Source of the DNA: Rubripirellula reticaptiva
GTDB lineage: Bacteria; Planctomycetota; Planctomycetia; Pirellulales; Pirellulaceae
Assembly (NCBI RefSeq): GCF_007860175.1
Contig: NZ_SJPX01000005.1
Location: 868,001-932,000, forward strand
DNA: 64,000 bases
Reading direction: 5' to 3'
The stretch's first letter is position 1; each line of letters opens with the position of its first letter. The position numbers were made by a program, and so were the translations under genes. This document shows, piece by piece, positions 17,485-25,862 of this stretch. The notes below the pieces were generated by a model. That model saw nothing but the letters and a program-made list of their open reading frames with translations. It was not told the DNA's origin and did no database searches.

Positions 17485-18815
17485 TGTCCGGTTGCACCCG
17501 CCGAAAAGGATGCCATGAACGCAGGCGACGCCTGACCTGCACTGAGATCCAGCACCACTGCCTGTGGTCGTTCCGCTGCGGCGGCATCGATCGCCGAGCC
17601 TAAAATCTGCAGTCCTTCGATAAGCAATGGAACTTCGATTGTCAGAGCGGGCAATAATTTCAGCACCTGATCGTCGGCGCCAGCACCTTCAATCAACAGA
17701 CCGTTTGCGAAACAATGGCGAATCACTTTGCCTGCAAACTCACCTTGCTGCACATCCAGTCCCCAGATCAGTCCGCGACCGCGACGCTGGAACCCCAGAC
17801 TCGCGTGCTGATCACAGACCTTCGCCAGCCAAGCCTGCACAATCTCGCTGCGTTCCTGGATTTGCGACTCAAAAGTGGGATCGGCCCAATGCTGAAGCAC
17901 CGCAGCGGCTGCAACGAACGCCAAGTTGTTTCCGCGAAACGTTCCGGTGTGTTCACCGGGACGCCACGTGTCTCGATCACGACGGATCAGCACCAACGAC
18001 ATCGGCAAACCGCCACCGATCGATTTGGACAAGCAAACCACGTCCGGCTTGATGCCTGAAGCCTCGAAACTAAAGAATGCACCGGTGCGACCGTTGCCGA
18101 CTTGAATGTCATCAATGATCAGCATGATTTGATGTTTGTGACAAATGCCTGCGATCCGTTTTAGCCACGCTTCGCTGGCCACGTTGATTCCGCCTTCGCC
18201 TTGAACGGTTTCCAAGATCACTGCCGCCGGCAGCGGCAATCCGCTGCTGCCATCCGACAGCATTTTGGCAAACAGCTCCGACGTATCGGTATCCCCCATG
18301 TATCCGTCAAAGGGCAAGTGAGTCACGTTGTTTCGTGCCCCATAAAATTCGCTATGAAAGTACCGGTTTCCCGTTAGCGCGAGCGACCCGAGCGAGTGGC
18401 CGTGGTAGGCGTTAGTGAACGCTATGACGTGGGAACGCTGAGTCTGTTTGCGAGCAAGTTTAATCGCTGCTTCAACCGCATTGGTACCGGTTGGCCCTGT
18501 GAACTGAACGAGATAGTCGAGATTGCGCGGTTGCAGAATCAATCGCTCGAACGATTTCAAAAAATTGACTTTCGCCGTTGTTACCGTATCAAGCGAATGT
18601 TGAATCCCGTTGCGCGAGATGTAGTCCAACAAAGCTTGCTTAGCACCAGGATGATTGTGACCATAATTCAGAGCTCCGGCACCGCAAAAAAAGTCAATGA
18701 AGCGCTTGCCATTGGCATCGAAAAGCTGTGAACCAATCGCGGTGTCAAAAACAGTGGGAAACAAACGCGAATAGCCGCGAACGTTCGATTCGATGTGCTC
18801 GATGGGATTCGTCAT
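17481..18815 (-). CDS. EctB-like diaminobutyrate--2-oxoglutarate aminotransferase
   Basis: A class III PLP aminotransferase of 444 residues, predicted to make L-2,4-diaminobutyrate from aspartate semialdehyde and glutamate. It follows EctB closely: SNVRGYSRLFPTVFD, FFCGAGALNYGHNHP, VQFTGPTGTNAVEAA, AFTNAYHGHSLGSLALTGN, ILETVQGEGGINVAS, IIDDIQVGNGRTG, and the PLP Lys in LSKSIGGGLPMS. The ATG at 18815 is chosen because AGGA lies six bases upstream; another ATG at 18818 is adjacent. No ectA or ectC is nearby, so diaminobutyrate is more likely passed to the adenylation-carrier protein whose ATG overlaps this gene's stop. A related omega-amino acid substrate cannot be excluded. Confidence 0.88.
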   Translation of the reverse strand: MTNPIEHIESNVRGYSRLFPTVFDTAIGSQLFDANGKRFIDFFCGAGALNYGHNHPGAKQALLDYISRNGIQHSLDTVTTAKVNFLKSFERLILQPRNLDYLVQFTGPTGTNAVEAAIKLARKQTQRSHVIAFTNAYHGHSLGSLALTGNRYFHSEFYGARNNVTHLPFDGYMGDTDTSELFAKMLSDGSSGLPLPAAVILETVQGEGGINVASEAWLKRIAGICHKHQIMLIIDDIQVGNGRTGAFFSFEASGIKPDVVCLSKSIGGGLPMSLVLIRRDRDTWRPGEHTGTFRGNNLAFVAAAAVLQHWADPTFESQIQERSEIVQAWLAKVCDQHASLGFQRRGRGLIWGLDVQQGEFAGKVIRHCFANGLLIEGAGADDQVLKLLPALTIEVPLLIEGLQILGSAIDAAAAERPQAVVLDLSAGQASPAFMASFSAGATGQ

Positions 18816-18826
18816 CATGTGTCCTC

Positions 18827-18839
18827 GGGGAAATTCCCC
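18827..18839. promoter_or_regulatory. Inverted repeat in the leader of the diaminobutyrate operon
   Basis: GGGGAAATTCCCC, two 6-base arms around one central base, lies 12 bases upstream of the aminotransferase start, just before the AGGA ribosome-binding site. It could be an operator or a small hairpin that affects ribosome access. The role is inference. Confidence 0.35.
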
Positions 18840-19005
18840 CTGTCATTCTAAAATAGATAGCCTCTCTTGAAGTTAGATTCCAATTGGCGGCAGTCATAAA
18901 TATCGACGACACCATCGTGAATGTCACCGCGGCTGCTGCGCAGCATGACGGTTGCAACGAATGTAAGACGCTTGGTCGCAAAATCGGCACCTAGCCTATC
19001 GACAA

Positions 19006-19353
19006 TTAGGCTTGAAAGTCGATGTGTTCCAGCGGTGGATCGGTTGGTGTCGAAGTCGCCTGTGACTTCGCAGCGACTGCGGCGGCATCGGAATCACTGT
19101 CGTCGTCGGCGGGTTGCTCTTCGTCGGATTGCCGCTGGAACGAATCCAACATTTGGCGACCATCGCCGCCACGATCGCCGATCGGATCCCCTTTGCTAAG
19201 CGCATTCACTTCGCTGCCTTTTCCGGCCGAGTTATCGGCCGCAGACTGCTTTTGGGCGGCATCCGACGCCAGCTTATCGCTGTCACCTCCCTTGGCTGCC
19301 GCCAGCGAAGTTCCCGCGACTTGCGACGCGGCAGAAGTTGGTTGAATGTTCAC
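19006..19353 (-). CDS. Small acidic, Ala/Ser/Asp-rich protein of unknown function
   Basis: A 115-residue protein of low complexity (NIQPTSAASQVAGTSLAAAKGG at the start, EEQPADDDSDSDAAAVAAKS in the middle, PPLEHIDFQA at the end). It looks largely disordered, with no signal peptide or membrane segment. The GTG start at 19353 is chosen because GGAGG (19363-19367 on the opposite strand) lies nine bases upstream. A TTG at 19359 and a longer TTG start at 19386 are less well supported. It follows the AsmA-like gene by about 50 bases on the same strand. I do not recognise it. The clean ribosome-binding site, rare in this window, is the main argument that it is real. Confidence 0.5.
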   Translation of the reverse strand: MNIQPTSAASQVAGTSLAAAKGGDSDKLASDAAQKQSAADNSAGKGSEVNALSKGDPIGDRGGDGRQMLDSFQRQSDEEQPADDDSDSDAAAVAAKSQATSTPTDPPLEHIDFQA

Positions 19354-19403
19354 TTTCAATGGCCTCCGACAATTATCATCAGTCAAATGTCATCAGTCGA
19401 GCA

Positions 19404-22400
19404 TCATTGGAACCATCGGCCACCCGAACGTGCCGAAGCTGAACTCGAATCATCCTCGTCTTCACTTTTACCCATCCCCGGGAACAATCGCCCCAAAGTC
19501 TGTCCAACGCCGTCAAGCGTCCGACGTTCAATTTGAACATCACTTACAGGCCCGGTCACGTCGATCGTCATCAATGTATACCGCTGACTGCGTAGAGGAC
19601 GAACAATTTTGGTGAACGTATTTTGTGGACTGACGCGAGTATTGAAAGTCAAATCCAATTCTTGCCGCCGATTCATCGTTCCGCCACCTTCCAGAGAGAC
19701 CAACGCGCCCCAAAGATGCATTTGGTTGAAGGTGAGGGAATCACCAAAAACAGTAAATTCAACCTCGCCATCAGTGAACGCAACATCCTCGGTTGGGGTG
19801 ACACTGATCAAATTCATGACCTTTACAATAAACGGCAGCTGGTACAGATTCGCGCCCGTCACTCGAGCCGCTCCGTTGCCCTTGAGCAGGTCGCTGGTGC
19901 CAAGATTCCCTTGAAGTTTTGTTTGACCGCTAAGCGTGCCAGTCCACCCGTCATCGATGTGGCCAAAATCGGCAAGTACCGTTGGAAGTTTTGCATCCTT
20001 GATCGCGACACCAACATCAAAATCGCCCGTCGACAACACAACCTGTCCGTCCAAGTCGATCGTTCCGTCGAATAGCTTGCCGCGAATTGATGGGGTACCG
20101 TTCGGTGTAGTTCCGGCCGCGCGTCCGCCCAAATCCATGCGGTCATCGTCGATCGAGAACGGGCCGCGGATGCCTGTGATCTGCAAATCGTCAACGTGCA
20201 TCGAATCGATTCGAACCTCACCTTCGGCTCGCAAAATCGATTCGTTCCGGACGCCCTTGACCGAAATTTCACCACGCAACGAATGCACGGGACCGACGTC
20301 TGCGATCCGATTGCCTTCCAATTGCAAGTCCAAGTCCCAGTTGATTGTCGGCTCGGGACGGCTCTCGTCCGGGATCGTCAATTCAGTTGTTCCGCGAACA
20401 CTGACGGGACCTCGCAACTGCAAACGTCGCATTGCTTCACGCATCTGCTCAGGCAGCGCCGCAATCAATTCGGCATCCGGTCGCAATCGGCTGCCGCTAT
20501 GCAGGTTGGTTGCCAAAACCCATCGCCCATCCGCCCCCTGAACGCAGCGACCATTCAGCGACACCTTGGATGCATCATGGCTGGCCTGCAACGATTCAAT
20601 AGTCACTTCCGAACCGTCAAACTGAACGACGCCACCGGTGACGTCCAAGCGATACGGCAGCGACGGTGGCCGGATGCTGAGAATACGATTGGTGACTTGA
20701 CCGTGTTCCCACTGACTCGCCTTCATGTTTAACGTGACCGGAGCGCTGCCGAACTTGCCAAGGGTCAGCTTGACTTCGTCCAAAACTCCGCTTGGCGAAA
20801 TGGCATCCCAGACCTGCTGAGTGGAATATGGCAACGATGAACGAAGCGATTCGTCCATGGGGACGTTCTGAGCAGTAAAGTTAAGCTGCAACTGCGAATC
20901 TTCCTTATAGCTCAACGCGGTGTCAGAGATTCGGTATTGAGCCACAAGCGGTTTTGGCGACGGCATCTGATACGCGCCGTCGCACAAAATCACTCCGGCG
21001 TTTGCATTGGTAGCCCGAAAGCCAATCAGTTTGACCAGCTGGTCTTGAACGTGAATCTTTCCCGCAACGTTGTAGAGCGGGTAGGCAAAGTTGTCGTACC
21101 GCATGTGACCATCAATCACATCAAGTTCGATCGACCGTGACTGATGTCCGTTGGCATCCGTTGCGAAGACGCCCATCGTTAACTTCATCGATCCACGCGG
21201 ATGCAGAGACCGAACGAATGATTCCAGCCCCGATGTTTCGCTAGCTCGCGGTGACAACGACTCCAACAGAGTCTTGTCGATCGGAATTGGCCCGTCGGTT
21301 TGAACGATGAACGATTTTTCTTGCGTGATGGACGGATCGATAGGCAAACGAAACGCACACAACATGCGATTGCTTGAAACACGACCACTCAGCCCCGGTG
21401 TTTCGACGATTCCGTTTCGAAGCCGAAGTTTTCCGACCACCTGCTCGATCGGATAGGGAAACTTCTCGTATCGAACATCGACACCATGGCACGTCAAGTC
21501 GGCGGCGGTTTGCCACTTTCCGTTACGAAATTCCAGAGTCGCGTCCGCATCAACTCGACCGACCGGTTGCAGTTTATGCCACTTTTGCTGCAAGTCGACG
21601 GGTAGCGTTGAGGCGAACCGATCGTCCAGCAACAACCCGCGCGTCTTCAATTCAATGTCAACGGCACCAGGCCAGCGGTGTCCGTCAAGCCGCGCCTTGG
21701 GGATCTGCAACAGAGCATCACCCAGATACGCTTGAGCGTTGCTGACCGAAATGCCCTGAGGATCACAAACGATGGCGCCGCGCAACTGAGATATCGGCTG
21801 AGGTAGAACATTGTGTTCAATTCGCCCGTCTAGAACCTTTGCTTCGACGCGGTAGTTGATTTGCCCGGACGCGGTTTGGTGATACGACAGCGAAGCGTTG
21901 CTCGTACAAGTCAAGTCCTTGGAATGCTGCAGCACGTTACACCAAGCAAGCGGTAACGCGTCGTAGAGCCGACGGTTGAAGTGCAAATTGTTTGCGGAAC
22001 AGCGTACGTCCAGCGAACCTTCTTTCTTAACGACTTTCGCATGAATGCTGCCTGCGAAATCGGCTGTACCAATGATCTCGACATCCATGTTGATGGTGCC
22101 GTCCAGCTTTTCGTCATTTAAAATCGTTATGCTGGTGAACTCGGCATCGACGGAACGGTCGACCAGTGCGTCGCCGAACATGCGGACATGAACCTGCCTC
22201 AGATCGATGCGAGGCGCTGCCGGTCCAAGCTTTGGCAGCGGCAGCAGCGATGCAAGCGAAGGTTTCCCGTCGTCCTGCATCCAAACGTTGGCGGTGACGC
22301 CTTCGACAATGACGCGGCGAGTCACCAACGGGCTCTGTTGATCAAGCAGCTTTTCGGCGTGCAGGTCACCCACCACTGTCAGGCGTTCGACACGAACCAA

Positions 22401-22730
22401 ATCGCGGCCGCCGATTCCCAACATCGACGTTGGTTCGCTGATCCGAAGGTCTTCGACAACCAGACCAACTTTGGGATCAAAGTGGCCGCGACGAATGGCG
22501 ACGTGATGATTGGGGTAGTGAGCTTGAAGCTGGCACAGAAGTTGTCGTCGCGCCGTTTCACCGATCGTCTGTGGTGCCAGCGACCAGATCGCAAAACCGG
22601 CGGCAGCAAAGATCAGCGCAGCAAGCAACCACCGCGACAGTCGTCCCGATGAATGAGGCTTCGCAGCGTCCTTGTTGCCGGCCAAATCTTCCTTGCCTTC
22701 CGGTGGCGATGCTCGAACCCACGACAACAT
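19404..22730 (-). CDS. Large AsmA/TamB-like membrane-anchored protein
   Basis: A 1108-residue protein with one N-terminal membrane anchor (WLLAALIFAAAGFAIWSL, residues 34-51) followed by a very long beta-rich region of repeating short strands with motifs such as GHFDPKVGLVVEDLRIS, LDGHRWPGAVDIELKTRGL and SIRGKLFDGTIDLDGQV. The C-terminal part (KLQGNLGTSDLLKGNGAARV, INLISVTPTEDVAF-like strands, GGGTMNRRQELDLTFNTRV) is the AsmA C-terminal pattern. Such proteins form grooved bridges for lipid transfer to the outer membrane or otherwise affect envelope assembly. The frame continues upstream into the glycosyltransferase gene; the ATG at 22730 avoids that overlap. GTG at 22757 is an alternative. 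The Ser-rich C-terminus (SEDEDDSSSASARSGG) looks disordered. Confidence 0.8.
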   Translation of the reverse strand: MLSWVRASPPEGKEDLAGNKDAAKPHSSGRLSRWLLAALIFAAAGFAIWSLAPQTIGETARRQLLCQLQAHYPNHHVAIRRGHFDPKVGLVVEDLRISEPTSMLGIGGRDLVRVERLTVVGDLHAEKLLDQQSPLVTRRVIVEGVTANVWMQDDGKPSLASLLPLPKLGPAAPRIDLRQVHVRMFGDALVDRSVDAEFTSITILNDEKLDGTINMDVEIIGTADFAGSIHAKVVKKEGSLDVRCSANNLHFNRRLYDALPLAWCNVLQHSKDLTCTSNASLSYHQTASGQINYRVEAKVLDGRIEHNVLPQPISQLRGAIVCDPQGISVSNAQAYLGDALLQIPKARLDGHRWPGAVDIELKTRGLLLDDRFASTLPVDLQQKWHKLQPVGRVDADATLEFRNGKWQTAADLTCHGVDVRYEKFPYPIEQVVGKLRLRNGIVETPGLSGRVSSNRMLCAFRLPIDPSITQEKSFIVQTDGPIPIDKTLLESLSPRASETSGLESFVRSLHPRGSMKLTMGVFATDANGHQSRSIELDVIDGHMRYDNFAYPLYNVAGKIHVQDQLVKLIGFRATNANAGVILCDGAYQMPSPKPLVAQYRISDTALSYKEDSQLQLNFTAQNVPMDESLRSSLPYSTQQVWDAISPSGVLDEVKLTLGKFGSAPVTLNMKASQWEHGQVTNRILSIRPPSLPYRLDVTGGVVQFDGSEVTIESLQASHDASKVSLNGRCVQGADGRWVLATNLHSGSRLRPDAELIAALPEQMREAMRRLQLRGPVSVRGTTELTIPDESRPEPTINWDLDLQLEGNRIADVGPVHSLRGEISVKGVRNESILRAEGEVRIDSMHVDDLQITGIRGPFSIDDDRMDLGGRAAGTTPNGTPSIRGKLFDGTIDLDGQVVLSTGDFDVGVAIKDAKLPTVLADFGHIDDGWTGTLSGQTKLQGNLGTSDLLKGNGAARVTGANLYQLPFIVKVMNLISVTPTEDVAFTDGEVEFTVFGDSLTFNQMHLWGALVSLEGGGTMNRRQELDLTFNTRVSPQNTFTKIVRPLRSQRYTLMTIDVTGPVSDVQIERRTLDGVGQTLGRLFPGMGKSEDEDDSSSASARSGGRWFQ

Positions 22731-22800
22731 CCAGTCGCCAAGATCACGAGAATCCACGCGAAATGATCGCGTTATCCGAAAGCCGATAGTACGCCCGGCG

Positions 22801-24426
22801 TCAGGCGTCAATCCAGCCCAAAAACTGCCAAAACCGATACAACCACGGTGATTGCCAAGGTGACGACAGAGCCGTCGACATGGAAATGGCACTTAAAGCT
22901 AGCAATCCAATGGCAACTCGTCGCAACCACGGCGACTCACTCCAATCATCCAGCACCGGCGCGATCATCATCAACCACAGCGGTGAAAACCACAGCATCC
23001 AACGGAAGCACGTGCTGACGCCCCCGTAATTGCGGTCAATCATTGGCCGGCTGATGTAGAAGGCCGCACACACCAATGTTGCTAGCAATATCGCAGCCGA
23101 CATGCGGCGATAGTCATCCGGACCCATCCGCAGCGAAATGAAGAACCCGATCGGCAGCAGCAGCCAGATCGGCGTCAGCGAAAACAGACCGTAGTGCCCA
23201 ACGGTCATGTTCAAAAAATATTTCACCCGCGAAGGCTCTCCAAGATCGACACCGCGGCGGTTTCCGTCCTGCCAATAGCTTCCTGGATACTCGTACCAGT
23301 CATCCCATTTTGCCAACCGCCAGCCTTCGCCGGTTGGAATCAAAGCAAACAAGTCGTCGTTGGCACGAACAACATACCGTTTTGCTTCGTCCGACGGATA
23401 AATGGTAAAAACAGCATCGTCCTCGATTAACCTGTTTGCTAGCAGCGCCGATTTCACCTGTCCCGCCAATGCAGAATTTGCTTGAGGAAGGTCAGCTTGC
23501 TTGGCCGTCGGATCCAAAACCGCGATCGTTTCGCCGACACCACGGTGGGCATACGGCGGTCGAAAGCTTTGATGGGCAATCCAGTTGGTTCCGAAAAATG
23601 CGATCGCGACTAGAGTTAGGCCGCCGACAAACGGAACAATCGAACGGCGATCCAGCCACGCACACAACACAAACCAAAACGCGGTCATCGACAAAGCTGG
23701 CAACTCGTTTGCGGCGGCGAATCCGGCAGCCAATCCAATCACTAGCCAAGCCCCTGGATTCACCGTCAATGAATCGCCTCGTTCGATCCCGGCGATACGA
23801 TCGGCCACATAAACATAGAATGCTGCTGCGACCGCCATCGCTGCCGCCGCTGGCAAGTGGTTATTCAGCGACACCGTGAACGGTAACATCATGGTGCCAA
23901 AACAAGTGAATGCGACTGCGAGTGCCTTTCCTTCCGTCGTCTGACAGACGCGGCCGATGACAAATGTAGTGCACACTAAAAACAAAGCTAAGATCGGCAG
24001 ATTGACAATCGCCAAAATCATTCGCGGCACATAAATCGGCTGTGCCGTCATCGTCATGCCGGTGCTCAGGTGCATGACCTTGTAAACACCTGCGATCATG
24101 GTCGGAAACAACGGAGGCTTGCTGCTATAGTAGTGCAGTTTTCCATCGGCGCCGGTGTGACGAACCTTGTCAATCGTTCCCCAGGGCCGTCGATTTCGGT
24201 GAATCGGATTGGCGATCGCAACTTGGCGATCGATCGCATAGGTGCCGTCTTCGACCAGACTTGCGATCGTGCACCATCGACTGCGATCATTTGCTGAAAG
24301 GAACGCCGTGTCACCTTCGGGGCTTGTCACGCAGGCGATCCGTCCCGCAGCAATTGCGATCGCAATCACGATCATGACTTGCAAAGAAACAGGTGCTAAC
24401 GTTTTGCGTTGGTTCGACAAGATCAT
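22801..24426 (-). CDS. Polytopic membrane protein, probable GT39-like glycosyltransferase
   Basis: A 541-residue inner-membrane protein with about 10-11 hydrophobic helices. An early loop contains SPEGDTAFLSANDRSRW, an acidic loop placed as in GT-C (GT39/GT83) enzymes that use polyprenyl-phosphate sugars, and YYSSKPPLFPTMIAGVYK follows, resembling their SKPPL motif. A large extracytoplasmic domain lies between LIEDDAVFTIYPSD and FLNMTVGHYG. Its start overlaps the stop of the GT2 gene (24423-24426), so the two are translationally coupled. GT2 would charge the polyprenyl phosphate and this protein would use it. The acceptor, lipid or protein, is not evident. Confidence 0.75.
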   Translation of the reverse strand: MILSNQRKTLAPVSLQVMIVIAIAIAAGRIACVTSPEGDTAFLSANDRSRWCTIASLVEDGTYAIDRQVAIANPIHRNRRPWGTIDKVRHTGADGKLHYYSSKPPLFPTMIAGVYKVMHLSTGMTMTAQPIYVPRMILAIVNLPILALFLVCTTFVIGRVCQTTEGKALAVAFTCFGTMMLPFTVSLNNHLPAAAAMAVAAAFYVYVADRIAGIERGDSLTVNPGAWLVIGLAAGFAAANELPALSMTAFWFVLCAWLDRRSIVPFVGGLTLVAIAFFGTNWIAHQSFRPPYAHRGVGETIAVLDPTAKQADLPQANSALAGQVKSALLANRLIEDDAVFTIYPSDEAKRYVVRANDDLFALIPTGEGWRLAKWDDWYEYPGSYWQDGNRRGVDLGEPSRVKYFLNMTVGHYGLFSLTPIWLLLPIGFFISLRMGPDDYRRMSAAILLATLVCAAFYISRPMIDRNYGGVSTCFRWMLWFSPLWLMMIAPVLDDWSESPWLRRVAIGLLALSAISMSTALSSPWQSPWLYRFWQFLGWIDA

Positions 24427-25418
24427 GGCAATCGTTCGGCAATGCTGTAGACGCTGTTGCGGTCGTCGGAACGCGAGACAATCAGTTCAGCCAGCAAACC
24501 GGCCAGCAGAAACTGTGCCCCCAGCAGCACCGAGAGGATGCAGTAATAGAAAATCGCCGTCTCGTGCAGGTGCAAATCCATCATTGAATCCGACAACCGC
24601 GAGACACACCAACGGACCGTCAAATAACAGATCCCAACTCCACCGGCCCCAAAAAAGAACATACCGATGCCGCCGATCAAGTGCAGCGGCCGCCCTGAAA
24701 ATCCCGTTAGCAAATAAATTGTGATCAAGTCGAGAAAGCCCTTCAACAAACGCGACACACCGTATTTGGATTGACCAAATTCACGAGCGTGGTGCAAGAC
24801 TTCGATCTCAGTGACCTTCCATCCTCGCGCCGCCGCCAACACGGGCACGAATCGATGGCGTTCGCCATACAAACGAACTTCATCAAAGATTTCGCGCCGA
24901 TACGATTTGTAACCACAATTGTGGTCATGCAACTTCACACCCGTCATGCCGCTAACCAAACCGTTGAACACGCGGCTCGGCAGCACCTTGTGCCAGGGAT
25001 CGTGCCGAACCCGTTTCCAACCGCTGACGACGTCAAATCCGTCGTCCATCTTGTTTAAGAAACGCGGAATCTCATCAGGATCATCCTGCAGGTCGGCGTC
25101 CATCGTGATCGCGATCTCGCCCTTGCACTGGGCGAAACCAGCTTCGAGTGCGGCGGCCTTGCCGAAGTTACGTCGAAACCGAATCGCGGCGGTATCGGTG
25201 TCTCGCTGCGCGAGCGACTGCATCACTTGCCACGTCCGATCGGTCGATCCATCATCGATAAAAACGATCTCACGGCGAACACCGTGTTCATTGCAGACCC
25301 TGCAAATCTCAGCATGCAGTTTTTCCAAAGAACCTTGTTCGTTCATCGCTGGGATGACAAACGACACCAACTGTTCTGCATGCTTGGTTGCCGTGGGAAG
25401 ATTGCTCGAATCACTCAA
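24423..25418 (-). CDS. GT2 polyprenyl-phosphate glycosyltransferase
   Basis: A 331-residue family 2 glycosyltransferase of the DPM1/GtrB/ArnC type that transfers a sugar from a nucleotide donor to polyprenyl phosphate at the inner membrane. VSFVIPAMNEQGSLEKL, IVFIDDGSTDRTWQVM, TMDADLQDDPDEIPRFL (the DxD motif) and CGYKSYRREIFDEVRLYG are characteristic, and two C-terminal membrane helices (GRPLHLIGGIGMFFFGAGGV, FYYCILSVLLGAQFLLAGLL) follow. The first in-frame start compatible with strand 1 is TTG at 25418. It is the first gene of a co-directional run with the GT39-like and AsmA-like genes. Confidence 0.92.
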   Translation of the reverse strand: MSDSSNLPTATKHAEQLVSFVIPAMNEQGSLEKLHAEICRVCNEHGVRREIVFIDDGSTDRTWQVMQSLAQRDTDTAAIRFRRNFGKAAALEAGFAQCKGEIAITMDADLQDDPDEIPRFLNKMDDGFDVVSGWKRVRHDPWHKVLPSRVFNGLVSGMTGVKLHDHNCGYKSYRREIFDEVRLYGERHRFVPVLAAARGWKVTEIEVLHHAREFGQSKYGVSRLLKGFLDLITIYLLTGFSGRPLHLIGGIGMFFFGAGGVGICYLTVRWCVSRLSDSMMDLHLHETAIFYYCILSVLLGAQFLLAGLLAELIVSRSDDRNSVYSIAERLP

Positions 25419-25484
25419 AACAGTGCCCAGTAGGTTGGGTATTATTTAACCGGCTATGCCGGGGGGATGACATATTAACAAAAC

Positions 25485-25512
25485 GCACCGCCGAAGTTGT
25501 CTTCGGCGGTGC
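25485..25512 (-). terminator. Strong hairpin downstream of the small lipoprotein gene
   Basis: A perfect 12-base-pair stem, GCACCGCCGAAG with a four-base loop and CTTCGGCGGTGC, lies 50 bases past the stop at 25562. On the minus strand it is followed by GTTTTGTT, a weak U-tract. It probably ends the DUF1559/lipoprotein transcript. Confidence 0.75.
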
Positions 25513-25561
25513 ATCGTTGTTTTGAGTTTGGAACGGTTTCCAAGGCAATGGATAGCCGAGA

Positions 25562-25747
25562 TTATTTCGACTTTGCTTTTGCAGCAGCACCGCTTGCTGC
25601 TTCTTTCATCGCTTTTTCCAGCTCGCCAGGCGGAATTCGGTATTGGTCAATTTCGCTCTTATCAACCACGACGCTTGCCTTCTTTTCCTCGCAGCCGACA
25701 AAGCTAAACGTAGAAATCGCGACCAACACTAATAGGGCTCGAGTCAT
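25562..25747 (-). CDS. Small lipoprotein downstream of a DUF1559 gene
   Basis: A 61-residue protein with a classic lipoprotein signal: basic n-region, ALLVLVAISTFSF, then FVGC with Cys19 as lipidation site. The mature part is about 43 residues, Lys/Glu/Ala-rich (CEEKKASVVVDKSEIDQYRI, KAMKEAASGAAAKAKSK). It lies 115 bases downstream of the DUF1559 gene on the same strand, with a hairpin on each side. Short lipoproteins in this position are common after DUF1559 genes in planctomycetes; no function is known to me. Confidence 0.8.
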   Translation of the reverse strand: MTRALLVLVAISTFSFVGCEEKKASVVVDKSEIDQYRIPPGELEKAMKEAASGAAAKAKSK

Positions 25748-25771
25748 TTATCATTCCAAAAATTAAGGTGT

Positions 25772-25817
25772 AAAAAAAGAGGCTCACCAGGTTCTGTGAC
25801 GATCCTAGCGAGCCCTC
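25772..25817 (-). terminator. Terminator-like hairpin after the DUF1559 gene
   Basis: On the minus strand GAGGGCTC pairs imperfectly with GAGCCTC across a 24-base loop and is followed by seven T. It lies 46 bases past the DUF1559 stop and could terminate or process the transcript before the small lipoprotein gene. Confidence 0.5.
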
Positions 25818-25862
25818 TCGAAGTGAAACGTGAACTTACACGCGACCAGACACGAGTTCCAA

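Noticed and set aside
13871-18815. Ectoine biosynthesis cluster
   Set aside because: Only an EctB-like gene is present; no ectA, ectC or aspartokinase follows, and the coupled gene is an adenylation-carrier protein.
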